Below are positions 1-7,290 of a stretch of DNA of 14,386 bases, piece after piece. Made by a program: the position numbers and the translations under genes. The stretch comes from Acidimicrobiia bacterium (lineage in GTDB: Bacteria; Actinomycetota; Acidimicrobiia; Acidimicrobiales; Acidimicrobilacustridaceae): the NCBI GenBank assembly GCA_018882825.1, contig VERC01000030.1, positions 1-14,386 on the forward strand, given 5' to 3'. The notes under the pieces were generated by a model. That model saw nothing but the letters and a program-made list of their open reading frames with translations. It had not been told where the DNA came from and did not search any database. Within the stretch, counting starts at the first letter, position 1; every line of letters starts with the position of its first letter.

Positions 1-455
1 CGGTGACAGAACGTGTCGATCCGATGGCGATCGTGTCGTCGACGATGATCGGTGGCGCCATCCTGCTGCTGCCGGTCGGTCTGGTGCTCGGGGCTGCCCG
101 GGACACCGATGCACTGGGAGGTGCACTCGCGGCCGCGCTGGCCATCGCGCTGTTCGGCACCGTGGGACGCATCCTGCGCGCCGCCGCGCTCCCGGCGGCC
201 GGGGTAACGGCCATGGCGGCCAGTTCGCAGGTCATCGCCCTCGTCACCGCGGCGGGGGGAGTGGCGCTGTTCGCCGACGAGGTGACGGTGGTGAGTGCCG
301 TGTGCACCGCGGTGGCCGCCACGCTGGGCGCAGTGGCCGTCGTGGCCGGGGCCCGGTGGCGCCTGCGACGGGACCCGGCGCTGGGTGCCTCGCTGACGCG
401 AGTCGATGGATGGGAGGATGGACCGGTGGGAGGAGGACCCCGTGCCGATGCGTGA
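1..455 (+). CDS. EamA/DMT-family transporter, C-terminal part (5' end cut off by the window)
   Basis: The visible part is a strongly hydrophobic protein tail with about four membrane segments (roughly residues 10-28, 35-55, 63-85 and 92-116, counting from the GTG at position 3) and a short basic cytoplasmic tail (RWRLRRDP). The late DEVTVVSAV segment followed by a small-residue helix resembles the 'GE-x-lt' element before the last helix of EamA (drug/metabolite transporter) domains, so a ten-helix exporter cut in half is the likely identity. The GTG at 3 is probably internal, with the true start upstream of the window. The substrate cannot be inferred. The 3' end overlaps the next gene by 14 bases, so the two are probably cotranscribed. 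The family call rests on topology and one weak motif. Confidence 0.6.
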   Translation, partial: VTERVDPMAIVSSTMIGGAILLLPVGLVLGAARDTDALGGALAAALAIALFGTVGRILRAAALPAAGVTAMAASSQVIALVTAAGGVALFADEVTVVSAVCTAVAATLGAVAVVAGARWRLRRDPALGASLTRVDGWEDGPVGGGPRADA

Positions 456-786
456 GGAGTGCAAGCACTTCGAGAGCCGCACCTATGCCGGCGGTGAGAC
501 CGTGCGGAAGTGCAATCTCGATCTGGCCCCCGAGGCGCCGTGGCGGTGCCCGGAGAACTGCAGCGCCTATGCCCGGCGGCTGGTCGACGTCGACTGGCAG
601 CACGGCACCCTGGTGACGCCGCCCACTCCGAGCGAACCGGTGGGTGAGGGCATCGCCGAGTTGCTCGACGAGGCCGAGGACATCGTGAATTCCGCCGGAC
701 CGACGATCCTGGCCGAGTTCGAGGCCGAACAGCGTCGGGCCAAGGGCCCGCTCGGACGTCTGCGCCGCCGGTTCCGCCGGGACTGA
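442..786 (+). CDS. small four-cysteine protein of unknown function
   Basis: I do not recognise a named family. The product is a soluble protein of about 114 residues. Its N-terminal half holds four cysteines in the pattern C-X16-C-X11-C-X3-C (residues 7, 24, 36 and 40 from this start), the last two within CPENC, so a bound zinc or Fe-S cluster is plausible but unproven. The C-terminal half is an acidic amphipathic stretch (GIAELLDEAEDIV) ending in a basic tail (RLRRRFRRD). I chose the GTG at 442 because GGAGGA at 432-437 lies 4 nt upstream. An ATG at 448 and an in-frame ATG at 406 are alternatives. It overlaps the transporter gene and ends 62 bases before sufD, which has its own promoter, so it lies beside the suf arm but is probably not part of that transcript. 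Confidence 0.72.
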   Translation: MPMREECKHFESRTYAGGETVRKCNLDLAPEAPWRCPENCSAYARRLVDVDWQHGTLVTPPTPSEPVGEGIAELLDEAEDIVNSAGPTILAEFEAEQRRAKGPLGRLRRRFRRD

Positions 787-810
787 GCCGTCGGCCGGGA
801 TGCCCCGGGG

Positions 811-848
811 TTGGTCGGCATTTCTCCTACGCCGGTAGGATTATTCTC
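811..848 (+). promoter_or_regulatory. predicted promoter of the sufD arm, giving a leaderless transcript
   Basis: TAGGAT at 836-841 fits the actinobacterial -10 pattern TANNNT. It is followed by only 7 bases before the GTG start at 849, and there is no Shine-Dalgarno sequence, so transcription probably starts at or next to the start codon. A possible -35 element is TTGGTC at 811-816, with a rather long 19-base spacer. The -10 box is overlapped by the dyad at 825-840, a position expected for repressor control. Confidence 0.6.
821..840 (+). promoter_or_regulatory. palindromic operator candidate in front of sufD
   Basis: TCCTAC-GCCG-GTAGGA (825-840) is a perfect 6-bp inverted repeat around a 4-base spacer, preceded by TTTC. 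The 18 bases from 821 to 838 recur exactly, in the matching orientation, in front of the minus-strand sufC-sufS-sufU arm (7288 down to 7271). The dyad covers the predicted -10 box. Iron- or cluster-sensing regulators (SufR, IscR/Rrf2 or DtxR types) commonly control suf genes, but the sequence does not resemble the DtxR/IdeR iron box, and no regulator gene is in the window. Which protein binds here is therefore unknown. Confidence 0.68.
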
Positions 849-2099
849 GTGACCTCCCCCCTCACTGCACCCGTGGGTGACGACGCGCTCGCCGCCCGCC
901 GATCGGCTGCCGCCGAGCGCCTCGATGGTGCGGCGCTGCCCGCCACCGACGAGGAGGTGTGGCGCTACAGCCGTGTCGGCGAGCTCGATCCGACCCGCTG
1001 GGGCGCGCCGGCCACCGTCGACTCGGTGCCGGCGGCCGTCGAGGAACTGTTGTCCTCCCTCGGCCATCTGGCCGGTGCCGTGGTGGTGCACGACGGGACC
1101 GTGGTGGCGAGCCGACTCGACGAGCGGTTCGCCGCCGTCGGGGTCTTCGTCGGTCCGGCCGCCGAGCACCCCGAGGGTGTGGAGGCGCTGGGCTCGGTGA
1201 TCGGGGACGGCCCCGACGTGTTCACGGCGCGGAACGACGCCCTCGGCGCCGCTCCACTGCTGGTGCACGTGCCCCGCAGCGTCGTCGTCGACGCGCCCAT
1301 CGTGATCGTGGACTGGATCTCGTCGGCCGACATCGCCGTTCACCCGCGCCTGGTGGTGCGGATGGGGGTCGATGCCGAGGCCACCGTCGTCGAGTGGCGC
1401 GGTTCGGCCGACGTCGCCGCGCTGTCGGTGCCGGTGTGTGAGCTCGACGTCGATCGGGCGGCGCGACTTCGTCACCTCGTGGTGCAGGACCGCGGCCCGC
1501 AGGTGTGGGAGATCGCCACCACCTCGGCCCGGGTCGACACCGACGGATCGGTGTCGGTGGTGCAGGCCGGATTGGGCTGCGAATACGGCCGGTCCCGGGC
1601 CGACTGCCGTCTGACCGGTCGCGGCGCGTCGGGCGATCTCGATGCCGTCTACTTCGCCACCGGCGATCAGACGCTCGACTACCGGACCTTCCAGTGGCAC
1701 GATGCCCCCGACACCACCTCGAACCTGTTGTTCAAGGGCGCGGTCGACGACGACGCCCGTTCGGTCTACACCGGTCTGATCAGGGTGGAGCGCGAGGCTC
1801 GGGGCACCAACGCCTTCCAGACGAATCGCAATCTGAAGTTGTCGGACCGAGCGTGGGCCGAGTCTGTGCCCAACCTCGAGATCGAGACGAACGATGTGCG
1901 TTGTTCGCACGCCTCGACCGTCGGACCGATCGACGAGGATCAGCTCTTCTACCTCGAGAGCCGAGGGGTGCCCACCGAGACCGCCGAGCGATTGATCGTC
2001 GCCGGGTTCTTCGACGAAGTGCTCGAGCACATGTCCGTACCGGCCGTGGCCGCGCTCGTCACCGAGGCCATAGCCCGACGATTGGGGAGCGCTCGATGA
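849..2099 (+). CDS. sufD: Fe-S cluster assembly protein SufD
   Basis: This is a SufB/SufD-family scaffold component, 416 residues long, close to the usual SufD length and shorter than most SufB proteins. In known systems SufD pairs with SufB and binds the SufC ATPase in the cytoplasm to build Fe-S clusters. The C-terminal core is recognisable: NAFQTNRNLKLSD, then LEIETNDVRCSH, then DEDQLFYLESRGV. The CSH motif (C352, H354) matches the Cys/His pair of SufD (C358/H360 in E. coli) and not the SufB arrangement, which supports SufD. The start is GTG at 849, immediately after the promoter with no ribosome binding site. The stop overlaps the Rieske start by four bases (ATGA), implying translational coupling. 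Unusually, no sufB precedes it; the upstream genes are unrelated. Confidence 0.9.
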   Translation: MTSPLTAPVGDDALAARRSAAAERLDGAALPATDEEVWRYSRVGELDPTRWGAPATVDSVPAAVEELLSSLGHLAGAVVVHDGTVVASRLDERFAAVGVFVGPAAEHPEGVEALGSVIGDGPDVFTARNDALGAAPLLVHVPRSVVVDAPIVIVDWISSADIAVHPRLVVRMGVDAEATVVEWRGSADVAALSVPVCELDVDRAARLRHLVVQDRGPQVWEIATTSARVDTDGSVSVVQAGLGCEYGRSRADCRLTGRGASGDLDAVYFATGDQTLDYRTFQWHDAPDTTSNLLFKGAVDDDARSVYTGLIRVEREARGTNAFQTNRNLKLSDRAWAESVPNLEIETNDVRCSHASTVGPIDEDQLFYLESRGVPTETAERLIVAGFFDEVLEHMSVPAVAALVTEAIARRLGSAR

Positions 2100-2410
2100 T
2101 GCTGGAACGAGTGTGTTCGGTGACCGATCTCGCCGATGGTGAGGTTCGACGGTTCGAACTCGGCGATCTGGCCGTGGCCGTGGTGCGCATCGGTACCGAC
2201 TGGTACGCCATCGAGGACCGTTGCTCGCACCAGGACGTCGCGTTGTCCGACGGCGAGGTGCTGGCCGACTCCTGCGAGATCGAGTGTCCCAAGCACGGGA
2301 GCTGCTTCTCGTTGCGCACGGGCGAGGTGGACACCCTGCCCGCCACCAGGCCCGTCGCTGCCTTCGGTGTGCGCATCGACGGTGGCGACGTGTACGTGGA
2401 GGTGGACTGA
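2096..2410 (+). CDS. Rieske [2Fe-2S] ferredoxin of the suf operon
   Basis: This is a 104-residue soluble Rieske protein of the oxygenase-ferredoxin type. The ligand motif is complete: C43-S-H45 and, 18 residues on, C64-P-K-H67, which would hold a [2Fe-2S] cluster through two cysteines and two histidines. Two further cysteines, C60 and C70, flank the second motif. There is no signal peptide or membrane anchor, unlike respiratory Rieske proteins. ATG at 2096 overlaps the sufD stop; the ATG at 2099 is an equally usable start. Actinobacterial suf operons are known to carry such a ferredoxin between sufD and sufC, which fits here. Its role there is not settled: electron donor for cluster assembly or simply a client are both possible. 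The P450 downstream could be a redox partner, but that would be unusual for a Rieske protein. Confidence 0.9.
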   Translation: MMLERVCSVTDLADGEVRRFELGDLAVAVVRIGTDWYAIEDRCSHQDVALSDGEVLADSCEIECPKHGSCFSLRTGEVDTLPATRPVAAFGVRIDGGDVYVEVD

Positions 2411-2411
2411 C

Positions 2412-3191
2412 ATGGGCGAGTTGCGCATCGAAGGTCTGGCCGTCGACGTCGCCGGCCGCCGCATCCTCGACGGGATCGACCTCATCGTGCGATCGGGCGA
2501 GGTGCATGCCGTGATGGGCCCCAACGGCGCCGGCAAGTCGACGCTGTCGCACGTGCTCATGGGTCGCTCGGGGTACGAGGTCGTGGCCGGGTCGGTGACG
2601 TTGGACGGCACCGACCTGTTGGCCCTGCCCACATGGAAGCGGGCCGAGGCCGGGTTGTTCCTGTCGATGCAGTACCCCGTCGAGGTGCCGGGCGTTCGCC
2701 TGGAGCCGATGCTGGTCGAGGCCCTGGCCGCCCGCGGACGTGACACCTCGGTGGTCCATGCCGCGCTGGCCAGTGAGGCCGAGCGAATCGGGCTGGCCGA
2801 GCGTCTGCTCGACCGACCGGTGAACGTCGACCTGTCGGGTGGCGAGAAGAAGCGCAACGAGACGATGCAACTGGCAGTGCTGCGACCCCGGTTCGCCATT
2901 CTCGACGAGCTGGACTCGGGCCTCGATGTCGACGCGCTGCGGGCCTGTTCCCGGCGTGTCGCCGATGCCACCGACGAGTTCGATCTCGGGGTACTGGCCA
3001 TCACCCACTGGACGCGTCTGTTCGAGCAGTTGCGACCCGATGTGGTTCACGTGCTGGCCCAGGGTCGGATCGTGGCCACCGGTGGACCGGAGTTGGCTGA
3101 CGAACTCGAACGCTCGGGCTACGCGGCGTGGGTGACCGAGGCACCCGCACCGGAGCCGGCCGTCGATCCGTTCGCCGATCCGCTGGGCTGA
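2412..3191 (+). CDS. sufC: Fe-S cluster assembly ATPase SufC (first copy)
   Basis: This is an ABC-type ATPase of 259 residues without membrane parts. It would energise the SufB/SufD scaffold in the cytoplasm. All ATPase elements are intact: Walker A GPNGAGKST (36-44), Q-loop Q87, the SufC-specific signature LSGGEKKRNE (141-150), Walker B AILDELDSGLDVDAL (162-176) with catalytic E166, and switch H199. It differs from the second copy in this window at many positions (LSGGEKKRNETMQL against FSGGEKKRNEILQM; ITHWTRLF against ITHYQRLL) and carries a proline/alanine-rich tail of about 18 residues (APAPEPAVDPFADPLG). It looks like the more diverged paralogue. It begins one base after the Rieske stop and clearly belongs to the sufD arm. 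Confidence 0.93.
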   Translation: MGELRIEGLAVDVAGRRILDGIDLIVRSGEVHAVMGPNGAGKSTLSHVLMGRSGYEVVAGSVTLDGTDLLALPTWKRAEAGLFLSMQYPVEVPGVRLEPMLVEALAARGRDTSVVHAALASEAERIGLAERLLDRPVNVDLSGGEKKRNETMQLAVLRPRFAILDELDSGLDVDALRACSRRVADATDEFDLGVLAITHWTRLFEQLRPDVVHVLAQGRIVATGGPELADELERSGYAAWVTEAPAPEPAVDPFADPLG

Positions 3192-3202
3192 GCCGGTCGG
3201 AG

Positions 3203-3496
3203 ATGTCGCGCGATCGACTCCTCGACGACGCCGAGGTGACCCGTCGGCTCGAATCGATCCCGGACTGGACGTTCGTCGACGGACTCCTGCACCGGGAGTT
3301 CGTGTTCGCCGACTTCGTCGAGGCCTTCGCCTTCATGGCCCGTGTCGCGCCATTGGCCGAGGAACTCGACCACCATCCGAACTGGAGCAACGTCTGGAAC
3401 CGGGTGGTGATCGACATCACCAGCCATGACAGCGGCGGGCCCACCGAGCGGTGCTTCGCCCTCGCCGCCGCCATCGATTCGGTGGTGTCACACTGA
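3203..3496 (+). CDS. pterin-4a-carbinolamine dehydratase
   Basis: This 97-residue protein has the usual length and motifs of the PCD/DCoH family: DHHPNWSNVWNRV (56-68) followed by DITSHDSGGPTERC (71-84) and a final ALAAAID helix. H57, H58 and H75 are the likely catalytic histidines. The family dehydrates 4a-hydroxytetrahydropterin, recycling pterin cofactor after aromatic amino acid hydroxylation. No such hydroxylase is in the window, and many bacteria have PCD homologues without one, so the physiological substrate is open. I chose ATG at 3203 because the family's N-terminus begins here; the longer in-frame extension overlaps sufC and looks non-coding. GGAG directly abuts the ATG, too close to be a normal ribosome binding site. 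It lies 11 bases after sufC and 4 before the P450 gene, so cotranscription with the suf arm is likely. Confidence 0.88.
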   Translation: MSRDRLLDDAEVTRRLESIPDWTFVDGLLHREFVFADFVEAFAFMARVAPLAEELDHHPNWSNVWNRVVIDITSHDSGGPTERCFALAAAIDSVVSH

Positions 3497-3500
3497 CCCG

Positions 3501-4706
3501 GTGACGCCGCCGCTGCTGCCCCTCGATGACGACCGGTACTGGGCCGATCCCTATCCGGTGCTCGCCGAACTGCGCGAACACCACCGCACGGCGGTCACCC
3601 CCGACGGTGCGCTGGCCGTGTTGCGGTGGGCTGACGCCGAGGAGGTGAAGAAGCGTCCCGAGTTCGTGAACGAGGGGCTCGAGTACATCGAGGCCCGCGG
3701 GTTCGTTCCGGGCGATCCGCTCTACGAATGGCGGCGTCACTCCGTCGGGGCACTGAACGGCGACGACCACCGCCGGCTGCGCGGACTGGTCAACCGGGCT
3801 CTCACGCCCCGGGCCGTGGAGAAGGTGCGACCGGTGGTGCGCGGTCACGTGCGCGACCTGCTGGCCCGACACGCCGAGGCCGGTGGGTTCGACGTGCGCG
3901 AGCACATCCGCATCGTGCCGTTCCTGTCGATCGCCGCCTTCCTCGACATCTCGCCGACCGAGGCGGCCGAGGTGGGCCGACGGATGCAGGGAGGGGGAGC
4001 CGACGCCTTCGGTCCCCACGTGACGCCCGAGATCAGGGCCGCGGCCAACGCCACCTTCGCCGCGGCGATGGCCTTCGTGTCCGATCTCGTCGCCGACCGC
4101 CGGGCCACACCCCGGGACGACCTGCTCAGTCGTCTCATCGCCGTGGAGGAGGACGGCGATCGACTGTCCAACGACGAGTTGATCGTGCTGTTCACCAACA
4201 TCTTCGCCGGGGCCATCGACACGACCTCCAGCGTCATGACGTCGATGTTCCTCGAGTTCGCCCGTCGTCCCGATCAACTGGAACTGCTGCGGTCGGCCCC
4301 CGACGAGTTGGCCCGGGGCGCCACCGAGGAGGTGTTGCGCTTCCGGCCCGGGTTCTATGCGGCCGGGAGCAGGACGATTGCCGACACCGAGGTGGCCGGC
4401 GTGCGACTGGCCGAGGGGGAGACCGTCTCCATCGTCATCGGGGGCCCCAATCGTGATCCCCGCCGGTTCGCCGATCCGGACCGCTTCGACATCACCCGAG
4501 ACCCGACGCTGTGGTCGTTCACGTTCTCCATGGGGCCGCACTTCTGTCTCGGCCAGGCGCTGGCTCGGGCGGAACTGCAGGAGACGGCCATCGCCATCGC
4601 CACCCACACCCGCGACCTCGAACTGGTGGGAGAACCGCAGTGGACATCACGCACGATGGTCAATCATGTCGACCGGTGCGAGATCGCCTACCGATTCGTG
4701 GAGTGA
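3501..4706 (+). CDS. cytochrome P450
   Basis: This is a soluble bacterial P450 of about 401 residues, a typical length, using a b-type haem and external electron donors to activate oxygen. Landmarks: I-helix AGAIDTT (236-242), with an alanine where the second glycine of the usual AGx(D/E)TT often sits; ExxR at E277-R280 (EEVLRF); and the haem loop FSMGPHFCLG with C349 as the iron ligand. The N-terminus (DDDRYWADPYPVLAELREH) also matches bacterial CYPs. The start is GTG at 3501, four bases after the preceding stop, because upstream in-frame sequence would overlap the dehydratase gene. The substrate is not predictable. No dedicated ferredoxin or reductase gene adjoins it apart from the Rieske gene of the same run. 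It ends 6 bases from the convergent sufU. Confidence 0.93.
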   Translation: MTPPLLPLDDDRYWADPYPVLAELREHHRTAVTPDGALAVLRWADAEEVKKRPEFVNEGLEYIEARGFVPGDPLYEWRRHSVGALNGDDHRRLRGLVNRALTPRAVEKVRPVVRGHVRDLLARHAEAGGFDVREHIRIVPFLSIAAFLDISPTEAAEVGRRMQGGGADAFGPHVTPEIRAAANATFAAAMAFVSDLVADRRATPRDDLLSRLIAVEEDGDRLSNDELIVLFTNIFAGAIDTTSSVMTSMFLEFARRPDQLELLRSAPDELARGATEEVLRFRPGFYAAGSRTIADTEVAGVRLAEGETVSIVIGGPNRDPRRFADPDRFDITRDPTLWSFTFSMGPHFCLGQALARAELQETAIAIATHTRDLELVGEPQWTSRTMVNHVDRCEIAYRFVE

Positions 4707-4712
4707 GGCGGG

Positions 4713-5195
4713 TCAGTCCCCGCTGGCTTCGTCGATGGCCTGAGACAGGGTGTTCCACGCCAGGGTGGCGCACTTGATGCGCACCGGGAACTTCACCACT
4801 CCTCGCAGTGCCTCCAGATCCCCGAGCTTCACGTCGACCGGGTCGACCTCGTCGTCGACGTCGTGTTCGGCACCCTCGAGCGACGACTCGTGGATCGACA
4901 TCATCGACTTGAACGCGCGGGTCAGTCGTTCGATCTCGTCGACCGTCCTGCCCTTCACGGCCGCCGACATCATCGATGCCGAGGACTGGCTGATCGAGCA
5001 GCCCTGCCCGCCGATGCGGATGTCGTCGACCGTCCCGTCGGCGTCGAGTTGCACGTAGAGCACGATCTCGTCACCGCACAACGGGTTGAAACCCTCCACC
5101 CGCACGGCGGGCGGCACGTCGAGCTCACCGCGGTTCCGAGGGTTGCGGTAGTGGTCGAGGATGATCTCGCGGTAGAGGTCTTCCAGGCCGGGCAT
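4713..5195 (-). CDS. sufU: SufU, zinc-dependent sulfur acceptor of the SUF system
   Basis: This is a 160-residue IscU-fold protein of the SufU subtype. It accepts persulfide sulfur from SufS and passes it to the SufB-containing scaffold. Visible landmarks are NPLCGDE (C40, D42), GGQGCSISQSSASMM (C66) and RIKCATLAW (C142), which correspond to the zinc ligands Cys/Asp/Cys/Cys of SufU. The acidic insertion between C66 and C142 (around GAEHDVDDEVDPVDV) is longer than in IscU and is typical of SufU. ATG at 5195 is chosen because AGGAG lies about 7 bases upstream on this strand and the family's N-terminus LEDLYREIILDHY follows. The upstream extension to 5345 would overlap sufS and is a shadow frame. 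It is the last gene of the sufC-sufS-sufU arm. Confidence 0.95.
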   Translation of the reverse strand: MPGLEDLYREIILDHYRNPRNRGELDVPPAVRVEGFNPLCGDEIVLYVQLDADGTVDDIRIGGQGCSISQSSASMMSAAVKGRTVDEIERLTRAFKSMMSIHESSLEGAEHDVDDEVDPVDVKLGDLEALRGVVKFPVRIKCATLAWNTLSQAIDEASGD

Positions 5196-5238
5196 CGGCG
5201 CTCCTGCAGGATCGGGGCGGACGGAGAGCGTAGGGGGA

Positions 5239-6485
5239 CTAGAGGGCGAAGAACGAACCCGCGGCGTCGAGCGCATCGGCCAGCGCATCGATGTCGGTGG
5301 TGTCGTTGTAGACGTACACCGACGCCCGGGCGGTGGCCCCGACACCCAGCAGTCGCATCAACGGCTTGGCGCAGTGGTGACCGGCTCGCACGCACACCCC
5401 GTGGGTGTCGAGGACCTGCGAGATGTCGTGCGGATGCAGACCGTCGAAGTCGAAGCTGAACACGCCGCCACGTTCGAGCGGATCGGCGGGGCCGTGGATC
5501 CGCAGACGGTCGCCGAACCGTTCACCCAGGGTGCGCATCGTGTACTCGACCAGCGCGATCTCGTGGGCCCGTACCGCCTCCATGCCCACACCTTCGAGCC
5601 ATTCGACGGCCGCGCCCAGCCCGATGATCTCGGCGATGGGGGGAGTGCCGGCCTCGAACTTCCAGGGGAGGTCGTTACAGGTGAAGCCGTCGAGGCGTAC
5701 ATCGCGGATCATCTCGCCGCCGCCCAGGAACGGCGGCATCTCCTCCAGCAGTTCCTCGCGGCCGTAGAGCACACCGATGCCGGTCGGACCGCACATCTTG
5801 TGGCCGGAGAAGGCCACGAAGTCGGCGCCCATGGCCACCACGTCGGTGGCGGTGTGGGGGACCGACTGACAGCCGTCGATCACGCTGATCGCACCGGCAG
5901 CGCGCGCCGCATCGGTGAGCGTGCGCACCGGGTTGAGGGTGCCCAGCACGTTCGACATGGCCGTGGCCCCCAGCAGACGGGCGCCGTCGAGCAGCCGGTC
6001 GAGATCTGTGAGATCGAGTCGACCCTGTTCGTCGAGCGGGATCCAGCGGATCTCGAATCCCACTTCGGCGGCCAGCATCTGCCACGGCACGATGTTGGCG
6101 TGGTGCTCCATGTGGGTGAGCACGATGGCATCACCGGCGCGCAGATTGGCCCGACCCCAGGACTGGGCCACGAGGTTGAGCGACTCGGTGGCGTTCTTGG
6201 TGATGAGCACCTCGGCGGCCGAGCGAGCGCCGATGAAGGCGCGCACGCGTTCCCGGGCGCGCTCCATGCGGTTGGTCGCCTCCTCGGCGATGGCGTACAC
6301 GCCGCGGTGCACATTGGCGTTGCACGTCCGGTAGTAGTCGTCCATGGCGTCGAGGACGGACTGTGGCTTCTGCGATGTGGCCGCCGAATCCAGGTAGACG
6401 ATCGGTCGGCCGTCGACACAGCGCGACATCAGCGGGAACTGCGACCGCACCGGGGCCACCTCGACGGGCGAGATGCCGGCCGCCG

Positions 6486-6489
<4 letters not shown>
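5239..6489 (-). CDS. sufS: cysteine desulfurase SufS
   Basis: This is a PLP-dependent group II cysteine desulfurase of 416 residues, the normal length. It takes sulfur from L-cysteine, leaving alanine, and holds it as a persulfide for SufU. Landmarks: LDSAATSQKP near residue 33, THMEHHANIVPW with H129 stacking on PLP, VIDGCQSVPH with D205, SGHKMCGPTGIG with Schiff-base lysine K231, and RAGHHCAKPLM with catalytic C373. The SGHK and RAGHHCA contexts identify the SufS group and not IscS. The ATG at 6489 overlaps the preceding sufC stop by four bases (ATGA on this strand), giving tight translational coupling. Its stop is 43 bases before sufU. Confidence 0.96.
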
Positions 6490-7238
<749 letters not shown>

Positions 7239-7268
7239 GGCCCGAGTCTAGGTCGCCGGCCGAATTCC
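7239..7268 (-). promoter_or_regulatory. predicted leaderless promoter of the sufC-sufS-sufU arm
   Basis: Read on the minus strand, TAGACT (7250 down to 7245) matches TANNNT, and the GTG start at 7238 follows after six bases. The arrangement parallels the sufD promoter. No convincing TTGACA-like -35 element is visible at 17-19 bases upstream; that region is occupied by the operator. Confidence 0.5.
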
Positions 7269-7288
7269 CACTACCGGCGTAGGAGAAA
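7269..7288 (-). promoter_or_regulatory. operator candidate in front of the second sufC
   Basis: On the minus strand the 18 bases TTTCTCCTACGCCGGTAG (7288 down to 7271) are identical to those at 821-838. The dyad is imperfect here: TCCTAC-GCCG-GTAGTG against GTAGGA in the sufD copy. It sits where a -35 element would be, upstream of the TAGACT box, and only two bases beyond the stop of the hydrolase gene that reads towards it. The exact repeat in matching orientation before two suf arms supports a common regulator. Confidence 0.65.
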
Positions 7289-7290
7289 CC

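Noticed and set aside
795..808. Hairpin CCGGG-ATGC-CCCGG between the four-cysteine gene and sufD as a terminator
   Set aside because: The stem is only 5 bp, no U-tract follows, and such short GC hairpins are common by chance in this composition.
567..3050. An 827-codon open frame on the minus strand across the sufD-sufC genes
   Set aside because: It is antisense to several genes with intact family motifs, its translation is low-complexity (rich in H, R, G, P) and matches no family; long antisense frames are usual in GC-rich DNA.
4708..4723. Hairpin GCGGG-TCAGTC-CCCGC at the convergent P450/sufU junction as a bidirectional terminator
   Set aside because: The 5-bp stem overlaps the sufU stop codon and lacks a U-tract on either strand; too weak to annotate.
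5225..5240. CCCCTACGCTC on the minus strand between sufS and sufU, resembling half of the operator
   Set aside because: Only seven bases (CCTACGC) are shared, there is no second half-site and no -10 box beside it; likely chance.
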